From Paenibacillus_AM sp052180255 (GTDB lineage Bacteria; Bacillota; Bacilli; Paenibacillales; NBRC-103111): DNA of 64,000 nt. Positions 26,304-34,343 of this stretch are shown piece after piece. Location of the stretch: NCBI RefSeq assembly GCF_052180255.1, contig NZ_CP197466.1, positions 372,001 through 436,000 of the forward strand. Direction: 5' to 3'. Every line of letters begins with the position of its first letter. Position 1 is the stretch's first letter. The notes under the pieces were generated by a model that was given only the letters and a program-made list of their open reading frames with translations, was not told the origin of the DNA and did no database searches. A program made the position numbers and the translations under genes.

Positions 26304-27933
26304 AGCAATGTGGAATGTCATTGAGAAGGAAGTTACAAAGCGTAGAACGGAGACGATGGAGTCGAATTCTCATATACAAAAAAGAAAAATGTTTCCCGCA
26401 GCGGTCGTCTTTGCTTGTTGTATGATCGTCGCTGTGCCTGCTACTATCGCTGGTGTTGCACTGAATTGGGAAAGTTTGATAGGCGGCAAAACGATTACTA
26501 CGGCGTTAGATAACGGATTTGGTCAGCGATATGATCTTCATGCGAAGAGTGAAGGCGCGACAATGACGATAAACGGTGTTGTGACCGATGGGGAAAAAAT
26601 GAAGGTGCTTTTTTCAATTGAGACGCCAGAAGATGTTAGGCAGTATGACAAGATTGGGATTAAACAGATGGCGATAAAAGATGAAAAAAGTAACAATATA
26701 CAACTAAGCGAAGAACTGAAATACGATCCAGCCAGTGGCAAGATGCAAGTCATAAATGGGACGATAAATGATCTGAAGTACGATCAAGCTAGCGGTAAAC
26801 TACTAGGCATCTATGAGACTTTAAATGAACTGGGGGATCAGAAGAAAAGTTACACACTTGAAGCAGAAGGACTCTTTTTCAAAAAAAATAAAGAGATTGC
26901 CTTGAAGTCAGGGGTTAAGGTTGGGGACGTGATTGATACGGGGATAAAACGATATCCAACTATTCAAATTGAATCCATACGGGAGTTGAATCGTCAATTG
27001 GCGGTTCGTTATCGGATAACGGATGTCACATCTGACGCTGCCCAGGGTAATCCACACTTCAGTCTGAAGACGAGTGACAATAGAGAATTGAATTCACCCC
27101 CAACTGCTCTCCCGAATAATCGACCTGGACTGTTAATGGAGCAAGTATTCGATATCACGGAAAAAGATTGGGATAAATCGGAGTTGCAATTCGTGTATAG
27201 CGAAGAAATGAAAGTCCTACCAAGTAAGTGGAATTTTAAGTTAACGGTAGATGGTAAGAAGGCAAGCGAAGTGATTTATACGCGTAAGTTAGAGATAAGC
27301 GAGGAAGAAGAACGGCGGCTGGGGTACAGGTTGGAAGAGTTGGTGATTACACCTCTGGAAATTCGAGTTGGAACGGTAACGAGTACACTAGAAAATGCTC
27401 TAGAAAATGGTCGGACTAATTATGAATCGGAGCGGTTATTGATTGGAGATCAAGTCGTTGAAGGTACGTCAGCTATGAAAAATTACGTATTTAATGGCTT
27501 TGAAAGTAGATTGGTATTCCAGTCTCCAGAATGGTATAAGGATTGGTCTAAAGTTCCGATGAAGCTGCTTTTTCAAGATGCAAGGGTAAGTAAAAGTGAT
27601 CGATCGGATAATTGGGTTAGATTACAGAAACCATCCCTACAAAAACAGCACATGGATATGAAGATCGAGAGTTTCGATGTTCGTTACACTTACTATTTAG
27701 ATGGGGCGGATTTGGTTGTTGAGTCTAGTTCAGATTCTCCTAATTTCCTTGCTGTGATTGAATCTAGGTTGAGAGTGAACGATGCAATTGTTTTCCGAAA
27801 AAATGATCCAAATGATTATACAAAGTATGTAGAACGCTTTAAGATAGCAGATTTAAACGGTAAGTTAGAGCTTAAACCTTACATTTATTCTTACAAAGAC
27901 CCTACCAACACAATCGAGATCAAACTTAACTAA
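26287..27933 (+). CDS. DUF4179-type membrane protein, probable anti-sigma factor
   Basis: 548 aa, TTG start 17 bp inside the sigma gene, so the two are translationally coupled. A cytoplasmic N-terminal stretch of about 35 residues is followed by one membrane helix (about 37-58), then a large outside part with a DUF4179-like region and further beta-rich domains. Residues about 143-182 contain two consecutive copies of an LKYDxASGK unit, not common in the family as far as I know. Position, topology and coupling fit an anti-sigma factor that holds the ECF factor until an envelope signal arrives. Confidence 0.8.
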   Translation: MNPNYEAMWNVIEKEVTKRRTETMESNSHIQKRKMFPAAVVFACCMIVAVPATIAGVALNWESLIGGKTITTALDNGFGQRYDLHAKSEGATMTINGVVTDGEKMKVLFSIETPEDVRQYDKIGIKQMAIKDEKSNNIQLSEELKYDPASGKMQVINGTINDLKYDQASGKLLGIYETLNELGDQKKSYTLEAEGLFFKKNKEIALKSGVKVGDVIDTGIKRYPTIQIESIRELNRQLAVRYRITDVTSDAAQGNPHFSLKTSDNRELNSPPTALPNNRPGLLMEQVFDITEKDWDKSELQFVYSEEMKVLPSKWNFKLTVDGKKASEVIYTRKLEISEEEERRLGYRLEELVITPLEIRVGTVTSTLENALENGRTNYESERLLIGDQVVEGTSAMKNYVFNGFESRLVFQSPEWYKDWSKVPMKLLFQDARVSKSDRSDNWVRLQKPSLQKQHMDMKIESFDVRYTYYLDGADLVVESSSDSPNFLAVIESRLRVNDAIVFRKNDPNDYTKYVERFKIADLNGKLELKPYIYSYKDPTNTIEIKLN

Positions 27934-27949
27934 TCGAACCCTATTTTTT

Positions 27950-28007
27950 TAAAAAAATAAGAGCAGTCCATCCCTTTTTATCTCAAAAAGTGGAGGGCTG
28001 CTCTTAT
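27950..28007. terminator. Bidirectional terminator, copy 2
   Basis: GAGCAG (27961-27966) pairs with CTGCTC (27998-28003), with A-rich and T-rich flanks on both sides. It serves the convergent anti-sigma and reductase genes. Confidence 0.85.
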
Positions 28008-28020
28008 TGCTCTCTCTCAT

Positions 28021-28575
28021 TTAATTCTTAAATCGTTCCGTAAAATCAACCAATTGATCGGCAAACATCGTCACACGGGATTTGATCGTCTCGTCACTTA
28101 ATTGATAACCGCCGTTCTCGGAGACGAAATCATTGTTGCACGTCACAACCTGCACCGGAATGGCAATGCCGAGCAGACCACGGATGACAATGCGCAGGTG
28201 ATCGACTGGCTGTGTGCTGCGAATTCCGCCGCCGTTTGCGACAAGGCCGACAGGTTTATTTTTAAATTGATCAAAGTTTAAAATGTCTAACGCATTCTTC
28301 ACGACACCTGAATAAGAGTTATGGTAATTCGGTGTTCCGATAACGAATGCATCAGCTTTACTTGCGATCTGCACAAATTCTTGGACGGTCGGGTCTGGGT
28401 GCTCGGCAGGGTTGTGATGGAACTTAGGGTCTAGGAAGGGCAGTGGCTTCTCTTGCAAGTTCCAGATCGTAATGGAGCAATCACGCTTTTCCAATTGGTT
28501 AGCAATGTACTGAATTAATGTTGTCGTATGCGCTGGATTAGCCATACTTCCGGATATAAGTAGAATGCGATTCAT
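28021..28575 (-). CDS. NAD(P)H-dependent FMN reductase family protein
   Basis: 184 aa flavodoxin-like fold. The FMN phosphate loop is ISGSMANPAHTT near the N-terminus, the isoalloxazine loop GTPNYHNSYSGVVKNALD at about 80-97, and GGGIRSTQ follows. Family members reduce FMN, azo dyes, quinones or chromate using NAD(P)H. The 3' end and terminator exist in a second, decayed copy near 25.6 kb. It is 83 bp from the EamA gene on the same strand, so possibly one transcript. Confidence 0.9.
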   Translation of the reverse strand: MNRILLISGSMANPAHTTTLIQYIANQLEKRDCSITIWNLQEKPLPFLDPKFHHNPAEHPDPTVQEFVQIASKADAFVIGTPNYHNSYSGVVKNALDILNFDQFKNKPVGLVANGGGIRSTQPVDHLRIVIRGLLGIAIPVQVVTCNNDFVSENGGYQLSDETIKSRVTMFADQLVDFTERFKN

Positions 28576-28658
28576 AATAATCTCTCCTGGTCTGTTTATT
28601 CAGAAATTAATAAACTCCATTATAAGTTCCAGATGTGAAATTAGTAAATATATGTGGG

Positions 28659-29624
28659 TTATTTGGATTGAATGGGTTCATGAACAGAATGAGATAATCC
28701 TCTTTGATTTGTATCCACTGGTCTTTTCTTCGCCCCGAATAAGTTCGTTCCGATAACTCCGATTAGAATGATCGCAGCGCCGATAAAGTGATGGAATTGC
28801 AGGGTTTCATTTAGGATAAGTACACCAGCAATGATCGTAATTAAGGTGCCTAAATTGCCGAAAACGCTCATCTTGGTCGCTTCCAGCTTGGAAATGGAGT
28901 AGTTCGATAAGAGAGCTGAGCATAGAGACGAGAGTACACCCAAATAAATAATAGCAATGATATAATCGGCGTTCATGAATGGTGCAAAATAGCTTGTTGC
29001 GGAAGGGTGCATCACATGATCCACAATGGAAATGCCATTAAACGAAATAAATCCTAATGCGGTTATGACATAAGTCAGTGTAAAAGGGCTGTATTGTCTG
29101 ACCAACTTCCGAGCTAACACACTATACATCGAACTAGTTAGAGCGGATAACAAGATCAAGAACACCCCAAGCAAGCTATAATTAGCTGTATGTAATCCAT
29201 TCATCATGAATATAAAGATGACACCCGTTACAGAAACGACAGTGAATATTTTTTGTAAAAGGGTTGTACGTTCTTTGAGGAAAATTGTGGCTAGAAATAA
29301 AGTGAAGATCGGAATGACCGCATTAAGAATGCCTGCTTCAGATGAAGTTGTATAGACAAGACCGAATGCTTGAAAAGCAAAAAATAAGGTCGGGTACAAA
29401 ATAGCTAACGGTAAAATCTTAATGACGTCCCTACGTGTCACTTTGACAGGGGCTTTCTTTACTACAAGGAGTAGGGTTGCCACCAAAAAGGTAATCGTAA
29501 ACCGATGAGCTAGAGTGTCTAGCGGACTTGCTGAGATTAAAGCGATTTTGACGAATAAGAATGAAAAGCCAATGATGGCTGTGCTTAATAGAGCAGCGAT
29601 ATAAGCCTTCTGTTGATCTGTCAT
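28659..29624 (-). CDS. EamA/DMT superfamily transporter
   Basis: 321 aa with ten hydrophobic helices in two halves of five, the DMT pattern (AALLSTAIIGFSFLFVKIAL at the start; GAAIILIGVIG at the end). Likely an exporter of a metabolite or amino acid. It is divergent from the MocR regulator, and the 110-bp gap between them carries a perfect palindrome, so control by that regulator is likely. Confidence 0.9.
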   Translation of the reverse strand: MTDQQKAYIAALLSTAIIGFSFLFVKIALISASPLDTLAHRFTITFLVATLLLVVKKAPVKVTRRDVIKILPLAILYPTLFFAFQAFGLVYTTSSEAGILNAVIPIFTLFLATIFLKERTTLLQKIFTVVSVTGVIFIFMMNGLHTANYSLLGVFLILLSALTSSMYSVLARKLVRQYSPFTLTYVITALGFISFNGISIVDHVMHPSATSYFAPFMNADYIIAIIYLGVLSSLCSALLSNYSISKLEATKMSVFGNLGTLITIIAGVLILNETLQFHHFIGAAIILIGVIGTNLFGAKKRPVDTNQRGLSHSVHEPIQSK

Positions 29625-29704
29625 GGTGAAAACCTCCTCTAAATTTAACTTGATGAGCTCATTGTAGGGGAGGGGGAAATTTCATACAATATGAATAAAG
29701 ACAA

Positions 29705-29718
29705 TCTGTACCGGTACA
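29705..29718. promoter_or_regulatory. Perfect 14-bp palindrome between transporter and MocR gene
   Basis: CTGTACCGGTACAG is self-complementary and sits 17 bp before the MocR start codon, in the shared control region. Probable operator for the GntR-type DNA-binding domain. Confidence 0.6.
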
Positions 29719-29734
29719 GAATGAGGGGTATGTC

Positions 29735-31066
29735 ATGTATAAATACTTAACTTTGTTAAATGATTTGGAGTCCATGATCCAGGAGGGGCAGATTAAAGAA
29801 GGAGACAAGCTTCCCTCTATTCGTGATCTTGCCGATCAATATCAATGTAGTAAAAGCACAATCATAAGAGCCTTGACCGATTTGGAAAAGAAGCATCTCG
29901 TGTATGTCGTTCCTAAGAGCGGTTATTACGTTGTGAAAAAGAGCTTCGATTCTAACTCAGAATCGAATGACGACCAAATTGATTTTGCATCTTCAGCGCC
30001 AGATTGGCACAACTTCCCGTATCTGGACTTCCAGCATTGCATGAATAAAGCAATTGATACGTATCAAAAAGATTTATTCGTCTACGGCACACCTAAAGGA
30101 CTGCCTTCTCTGATTAAAGAGATGCAAAAGCAGCTTCGGAAATATCAAGTATTTACCGATGAAGAACATATCGTTATTACCTCGGGTGTGCAGCAGGCGC
30201 TGTCCATATTAAGTATGATGTCATTTCCTAATCAGAGAACTCAAGTGTTAGTTGAGCAGCCGAGTTATCACTTGTTTCTAGAACTCGTACGGCTCCATCA
30301 AATACCCGCAATGGGTATCCAGCGAACAGCTAAAGGAATTGATCTTCTTGAGCTGGAGCGAATTTTTGCATTGGGAGAGATCAAGTTTTTCTACACGATG
30401 CCACGTTTTCATAACCCATTAGGAACTTCCTACTCCAGAGAGGAAAAAGAAGCGATCGTTCGATTAGCTGTTAAATACGATGTATATATTGTGGAGGATG
30501 ATTATTTAGCCGATTTTGAGCAGGATACGAAAGTCGATCCGATTTTTTCATATGATCACAATGATCGCGTCATATATTTAAAAAGCTTTTCTAAAATCAT
30601 ATTTCCTGGCTTGCGCGTTGGCGTTGTTGTGCTACCAGAGCAGCTTGTGGATACGTTCCAACAGTACAAAGGGATAACTGATATCGATAGCTCGATGATC
30701 TCTCAAGCAGCACTTGAGATCTACCTGAAAAGCGGAATGTTCGAGAAACATACCCGTAGAATAAGGCTTCCGTATATAGAACGTGCGAATGCGCTCTACG
30801 AATCACTTGATCCGTTCACTCGTCCGAAATCCATCTGTATGCACACGCATCTGATACTGCCGAAACACGTCAATGTGACCTCGCTTTACCGCAATTTAAG
30901 GGATCAGAATGTACTCCTGGACCCGATTGATCGTAATTACTTGGCAGGGACTTATAAAGAAAAAATATTAAAAATTAATGTCTCAAGCGTTACTCAAGTG
31001 AAAATTGAGAAAGGTGTACAGGCAATCAAGAACGAAGTAAATCATAGCCGAAATCATTATTTTTAA
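29735..31066 (+). CDS. MocR-type GntR/aminotransferase regulator
   Basis: 443 aa. The N-terminal winged helix of the GntR type covers residues 1-70 (KLPSIRDLADQYQCSKSTII). The rest is a class I aminotransferase fold with the PLP lysine in KSFSKIIFPGLRVG and the Asp partner in YIVEDDYLADF. MocR proteins bind an amine or PLP aldimine and control a neighbouring transporter or pathway gene. The divergent EamA exporter is the natural target. Confidence 0.93.
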   Translation: MYKYLTLLNDLESMIQEGQIKEGDKLPSIRDLADQYQCSKSTIIRALTDLEKKHLVYVVPKSGYYVVKKSFDSNSESNDDQIDFASSAPDWHNFPYLDFQHCMNKAIDTYQKDLFVYGTPKGLPSLIKEMQKQLRKYQVFTDEEHIVITSGVQQALSILSMMSFPNQRTQVLVEQPSYHLFLELVRLHQIPAMGIQRTAKGIDLLELERIFALGEIKFFYTMPRFHNPLGTSYSREEKEAIVRLAVKYDVYIVEDDYLADFEQDTKVDPIFSYDHNDRVIYLKSFSKIIFPGLRVGVVVLPEQLVDTFQQYKGITDIDSSMISQAALEIYLKSGMFEKHTRRIRLPYIERANALYESLDPFTRPKSICMHTHLILPKHVNVTSLYRNLRDQNVLLDPIDRNYLAGTYKEKILKINVSSVTQVKIEKGVQAIKNEVNHSRNHYF

Positions 31067-31155
31067 AGGGGAAAATCAACTCAAGGACTGCTTGATATAC
31101 ATGTGTAAACGGAAGCGATACACTCAAGTCATCAAATAAAGGGAGTGACGCTCAC

Positions 31156-31314
31156 ATGTTCAGCATGGAGAAGATCAGTAAGAAATTAGCCAGATTTAGA
31201 AAGCAATCAAGTATTTCACAATTAGAATTAGCGGACCAGATCGCCAGTCATTATCAGGCTATGAGTGAATGGATTCTTATTGAAAAGGATCAATACATCA
31301 ATATCATTAAATAA
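31156..31314 (+). pseudogene. Decayed duplicate of the following XRE regulator (52 codons)
   Basis: ATG 31156 after AAAGGGAGTGACG. The first 36 residues parallel the N-terminus of the next gene (MFSMEKISKKLARFRKQ compared with MFNMEKIGKNIARLRKK), including the upstream ribosome-site region, but then drift and stop at TAA 31312. The recognition helix GISYQAISNWERG has become ASHYQAMSEW, so DNA binding is probably lost. A tandem duplication followed by decay, or a short dominant-negative partner. Confidence 0.7.
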
Positions 31315-31330
31315 AGGGAGTGACGTATTC

Positions 31331-32038
31331 ATGTTCAATATGGAGAAGATCGGAAAAAATATTGCGAGACTTAGAAAGAAGCAAAACATTACCCAGATGG
31401 GGTTAGCGGATCAGCTTGGAATCAGTTATCAGGCGATTAGTAATTGGGAGCGAGGCGAGACGATGCCAGATATTTCGAAGCTGCCCGTGCTAGCCGAGAT
31501 ATTTGGTGTAAGCATTGATGAGATTTTGGATGAGGGAAAGGAAGCTCAGCTCATTAAGAAAGTAATCGAACAAGATACTGCCGATTATTTTCAAAATAAT
31601 GAGGTAACGATCGAAGAGATTTCGACCGTAGCTCCACTGCTAAGTACATCACAAGCTGATGATATGTTTAATCAGGTTAAGGATAATTATACGCTCAAAG
31701 ACCTCATACCAATGGCGCCGTTCATCAGCAGTGAGGTGCTCGATGAGCTTGCACAAAAGGCGTATGAAGGTGGGGGAATGAAGCCACTGATTGCACTTGC
31801 ACCGTTTATTAGCAGCGAAGTGCTCGATGAACTTGCGCTAAAGACTTTTGATGCCGAAGGGATTCGATCTCTAGTCGCGATTGCACCTTTTGTGAGTAAA
31901 AAGGTTATAAATGAGTTGGCATTAAAGTCATTTGAGTTTGGAGGAATGCGGTCATTGGTTCCAATTGCACCTTTTCTCAGTGAAGATGTGATAAATGCTT
32001 GTGCACGGAAAGTCGATTTCCTAGATACGGATAAATAG
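31331..32038 (+). CDS. XRE-family regulator with tandem C-terminal repeats
   Basis: 235 aa from the ATG at 31331 (AAAGGGAGTGACG upstream). An XRE helix-turn-helix covers residues about 6-62 (LADQLGISYQAISNWERGE). The C-terminal part has about four helical repeats of roughly 31 residues built on the pattern APFISSEVLDELA, found at about 128, 159, 190 and 221. The repeats look like a ligand or protein-binding stack. Inference: a sensor regulator; target unknown. Confidence 0.85.
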   Translation: MFNMEKIGKNIARLRKKQNITQMGLADQLGISYQAISNWERGETMPDISKLPVLAEIFGVSIDEILDEGKEAQLIKKVIEQDTADYFQNNEVTIEEISTVAPLLSTSQADDMFNQVKDNYTLKDLIPMAPFISSEVLDELAQKAYEGGGMKPLIALAPFISSEVLDELALKTFDAEGIRSLVAIAPFVSKKVINELALKSFEFGGMRSLVPIAPFLSEDVINACARKVDFLDTDK

Positions 32039-32060
32039 AAGCATGGTTCGGGAGTGGAAA

Positions 32061-32105
32061 ATAGAGGAGGGTCGCTCATGAGATGGGCGCTGCTCCTCTA
32101 TTTTT
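32061..32105 (+). terminator. Rho-independent terminator
   Basis: ATAGAGGAG pairs with CTCCTCTAT, inner GGGC/GCTC pairs are possible, and a T-run follows. Confidence 0.85.
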
Positions 32106-32141
32106 ATATTGGAAAAAAATCCAAAAAAATTTATGATAGAC

Positions 32142-33002
32142 TTAAGCAGACCAATGCATAGGGCGGGTGAGTGCAGGTGGTAACAAGGTATTAGAATTGC
32201 CTTTTGCGCTATTTACTTGGGCTTGGGTGAGAAAAAGGCTTGTCGAGAGGTTAGCACCTCTTAAATCTGTATCTCGCAAATCCGCACCGATGAGATCGGT
32301 CATTCGCAGGTCTGCCTCTCGAAGATCAGCAGCTATCAGGTAAGCACCTCTTAAGTTGGCACCTCTTAGGTCAGCACCTTTAAGATTTGCACCCATAAGA
32401 TCGGCGCCACGACCGATTTTTTTCATGTATTTAGCAGGGGCTTTTTGCTGCGCTCTAGCATCTGCTCGCACAAGTTCACTGGTTTGCAATAGCAGTACAT
32501 TCACACTTGCTCGGTGGACTGCCACGTTGACAGTTAGCAGTAGATCGGGACTAAGATCTGTAAGGCGTACCGTTTCTTCGAGTGCTGATTTTAGATCGTT
32601 GTAGATGGAATGAGTAGCTTTTAAAGATAACGCCTCAGTCAGATACCAGATCAGCTCATGGAGCTGCCACATCGTTGGAAATACCTCAAACATCATTTTC
32701 GCTGAGTCTGGGTTTTGTCTCCAATCTTGTCCACTGAAGGTTACTTGGGAGAGCTTTTGTCCTGCACCAAAGCAGTCATATACCGTGCAGCCGCGAAATC
32801 CAAGTTGTCTAAGGTCATTATGAACGCCACAGCGAAAGTCCGATTTCAGATTAGAGCAGGGCTGGCCCGCATTTTTATCCATGGCGAAGTCTACTGAAGC
32901 TGCGAAGGGAAGTGCCGTACAGCATAGGCCAAAGCATTGCTCGCAATTGGCTTGTAAGGTGTTGCGGTTAAAGGAATCGAATGCGAACGTAGAATCAGTC
33001 AA
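32142..33002 (-). CDS. Pentapeptide-repeat protein with cysteine-rich N-terminus
   Basis: 286 aa. The N-terminal third has a cysteine cluster (CEQCFGLCC, then CSNLKSDFRCG and GCTVYDCFG) that could bind metal or iron-sulfur, similar to YkgJ-type proteins. Residues about 197-260 are 12-13 pentapeptide units of the A(D/N)LxG type, which fold as a right-handed quadrilateral helix and in Qnr proteins mimic DNA. The combination is known in Bacillales proteins of unknown role. Divergent from the MFS gene, sharing the gap. Confidence 0.85.
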   Translation of the reverse strand: MTDSTFAFDSFNRNTLQANCEQCFGLCCTALPFAASVDFAMDKNAGQPCSNLKSDFRCGVHNDLRQLGFRGCTVYDCFGAGQKLSQVTFSGQDWRQNPDSAKMMFEVFPTMWQLHELIWYLTEALSLKATHSIYNDLKSALEETVRLTDLSPDLLLTVNVAVHRASVNVLLLQTSELVRADARAQQKAPAKYMKKIGRGADLMGANLKGADLRGANLRGAYLIAADLREADLRMTDLIGADLRDTDLRGANLSTSLFLTQAQVNSAKGNSNTLLPPALTRPMHWSA

Positions 33003-33087
33003 AATAGGATCTCCTTTTAAATGATATAGTCAAATGGTTATTAAGGATGTTACATTAACTATTATAAAGTTGTTAGGAAGCGATGTC

Positions 33088-34293
33088 ATGAGATCGATTA
33101 TCGTACTGGCACTGATTACTGCCATATCCTTATTCGGGGATTCGATGCTGTATGTTGTCCTGCCGATTCATTGGAAGGATATTGGGTTAGTTTCTTTGAT
33201 TGAAGTTGGCATTCTGCTCTCTGCCAATCGTTTTATTCGATTACCGCTGGGCCCTTTAATTGGCTGGCTGTATAAAAGATTGAGCATTCGCAGCGGCGTA
33301 TTTATCGCAGTATGTATTGCGGGGACAACGACTTTTCTTTACGGCTGGGTAGAAGGTTTTTATATTTGGCTTGTCCTGCGATGTGTGTGGGGAATTGCGT
33401 GGTCATTTTTGCGGCTCGGTTCTTATTTTATGATCTTAGAAAGTTCAAATCCTAGTAACAGAGGTCACCTTATGGGGACCTACAATGGGCTGTATCGTTT
33501 AGGCAGCTTGATTGGGATGCTTGCAGGCAGTATATGTGTGGAGATGTTCGGTTTACAGGCGGTAGCGACAACTTTTGGAATACTCGCATTCCTGACTTTG
33601 CCTGTTGTATACATATTTGTTCCGAAAATAAAGAGTTACAATGAATCAAACGAAGAACCTGCTGCCAGACGAGCAATTTGGAAAATGCCTGCTCTACATG
33701 GAACGTTAGTAACGGTATTCCTGGTAGCGATGTGTCTTGATGGCATGCTGACGGCTACGCTCAGCCATTTGATCGAGACCCATCATCGGACAACCGTTAC
33801 GTTTTATGAAGTTGTGATTGGTTCTGCGACAATTGCAGGCGGGTTACAGGCGGTACGTTGGGCGCTAGGCTCCTTCTTGTCTCCGTGGTTTGGCAGAGTA
33901 TCGGATCGAAAATGGGGGCGCAGGCCGATTCTAATTGGTCTGCTCGTATTGGCCTCTGTTCTGATGGCCGCGACTAACTTAGTCATTCCATATGCTTTAT
34001 GGTTATGCAATTTACTCGCACTGCTTCTTGTTGCTAACATACTGTCTACTATTATGGATGCACTTGCCTCTGACATGGCAGTAGGAGCGACTCGGGCTTT
34101 TATTATGACCGCTTATGTTGTAATGACAGACGTAGGGGCGTCAATGGGTCCGCTGCTTGCCTATATATCGGAGCATTTTATTGGACTCCGCATGACCTAT
34201 GGGCTTTCCGCGATTGTATTGATTCTGCTAGGCTTGGTTTGGTTTTTCAACGGCAGGCGGGGAGTGGGGAAGGGCATCAGTGCCCAGATGTAA
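33088..34293 (+). CDS. Major facilitator superfamily transporter
   Basis: About 401 aa from ATG 33088 with AGGAAG 7 bp upstream; an earlier ATG at 33034 in the same frame has no ribosome site. Twelve hydrophobic helices with the loop GRVSDRKWGRRP between helices 8 and 9 (the second MFS motif A) and a weaker version (GWLYKRLSIRSG) between 2 and 3. Likely a proton-driven exporter. Substrate unknown. Confidence 0.88.
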   Translation: MRSIIVLALITAISLFGDSMLYVVLPIHWKDIGLVSLIEVGILLSANRFIRLPLGPLIGWLYKRLSIRSGVFIAVCIAGTTTFLYGWVEGFYIWLVLRCVWGIAWSFLRLGSYFMILESSNPSNRGHLMGTYNGLYRLGSLIGMLAGSICVEMFGLQAVATTFGILAFLTLPVVYIFVPKIKSYNESNEEPAARRAIWKMPALHGTLVTVFLVAMCLDGMLTATLSHLIETHHRTTVTFYEVVIGSATIAGGLQAVRWALGSFLSPWFGRVSDRKWGRRPILIGLLVLASVLMAATNLVIPYALWLCNLLALLLVANILSTIMDALASDMAVGATRAFIMTAYVVMTDVGASMGPLLAYISEHFIGLRMTYGLSAIVLILLGLVWFFNGRRGVGKGISAQM

Positions 34294-34305
34294 AAAGAAG
34301 ACAAT

Positions 34306-34338
34306 AACGGCTGCCCTCAAGTAGGGACAGCCGTTTTT
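34306..34338. terminator. Bidirectional terminator
   Basis: AACGGCTGCCCT pairs with AGGGACAGCCGTT between the convergent MFS and P-type ATPase genes. Confidence 0.88.
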
Positions 34339-34343
34339 CAGAA

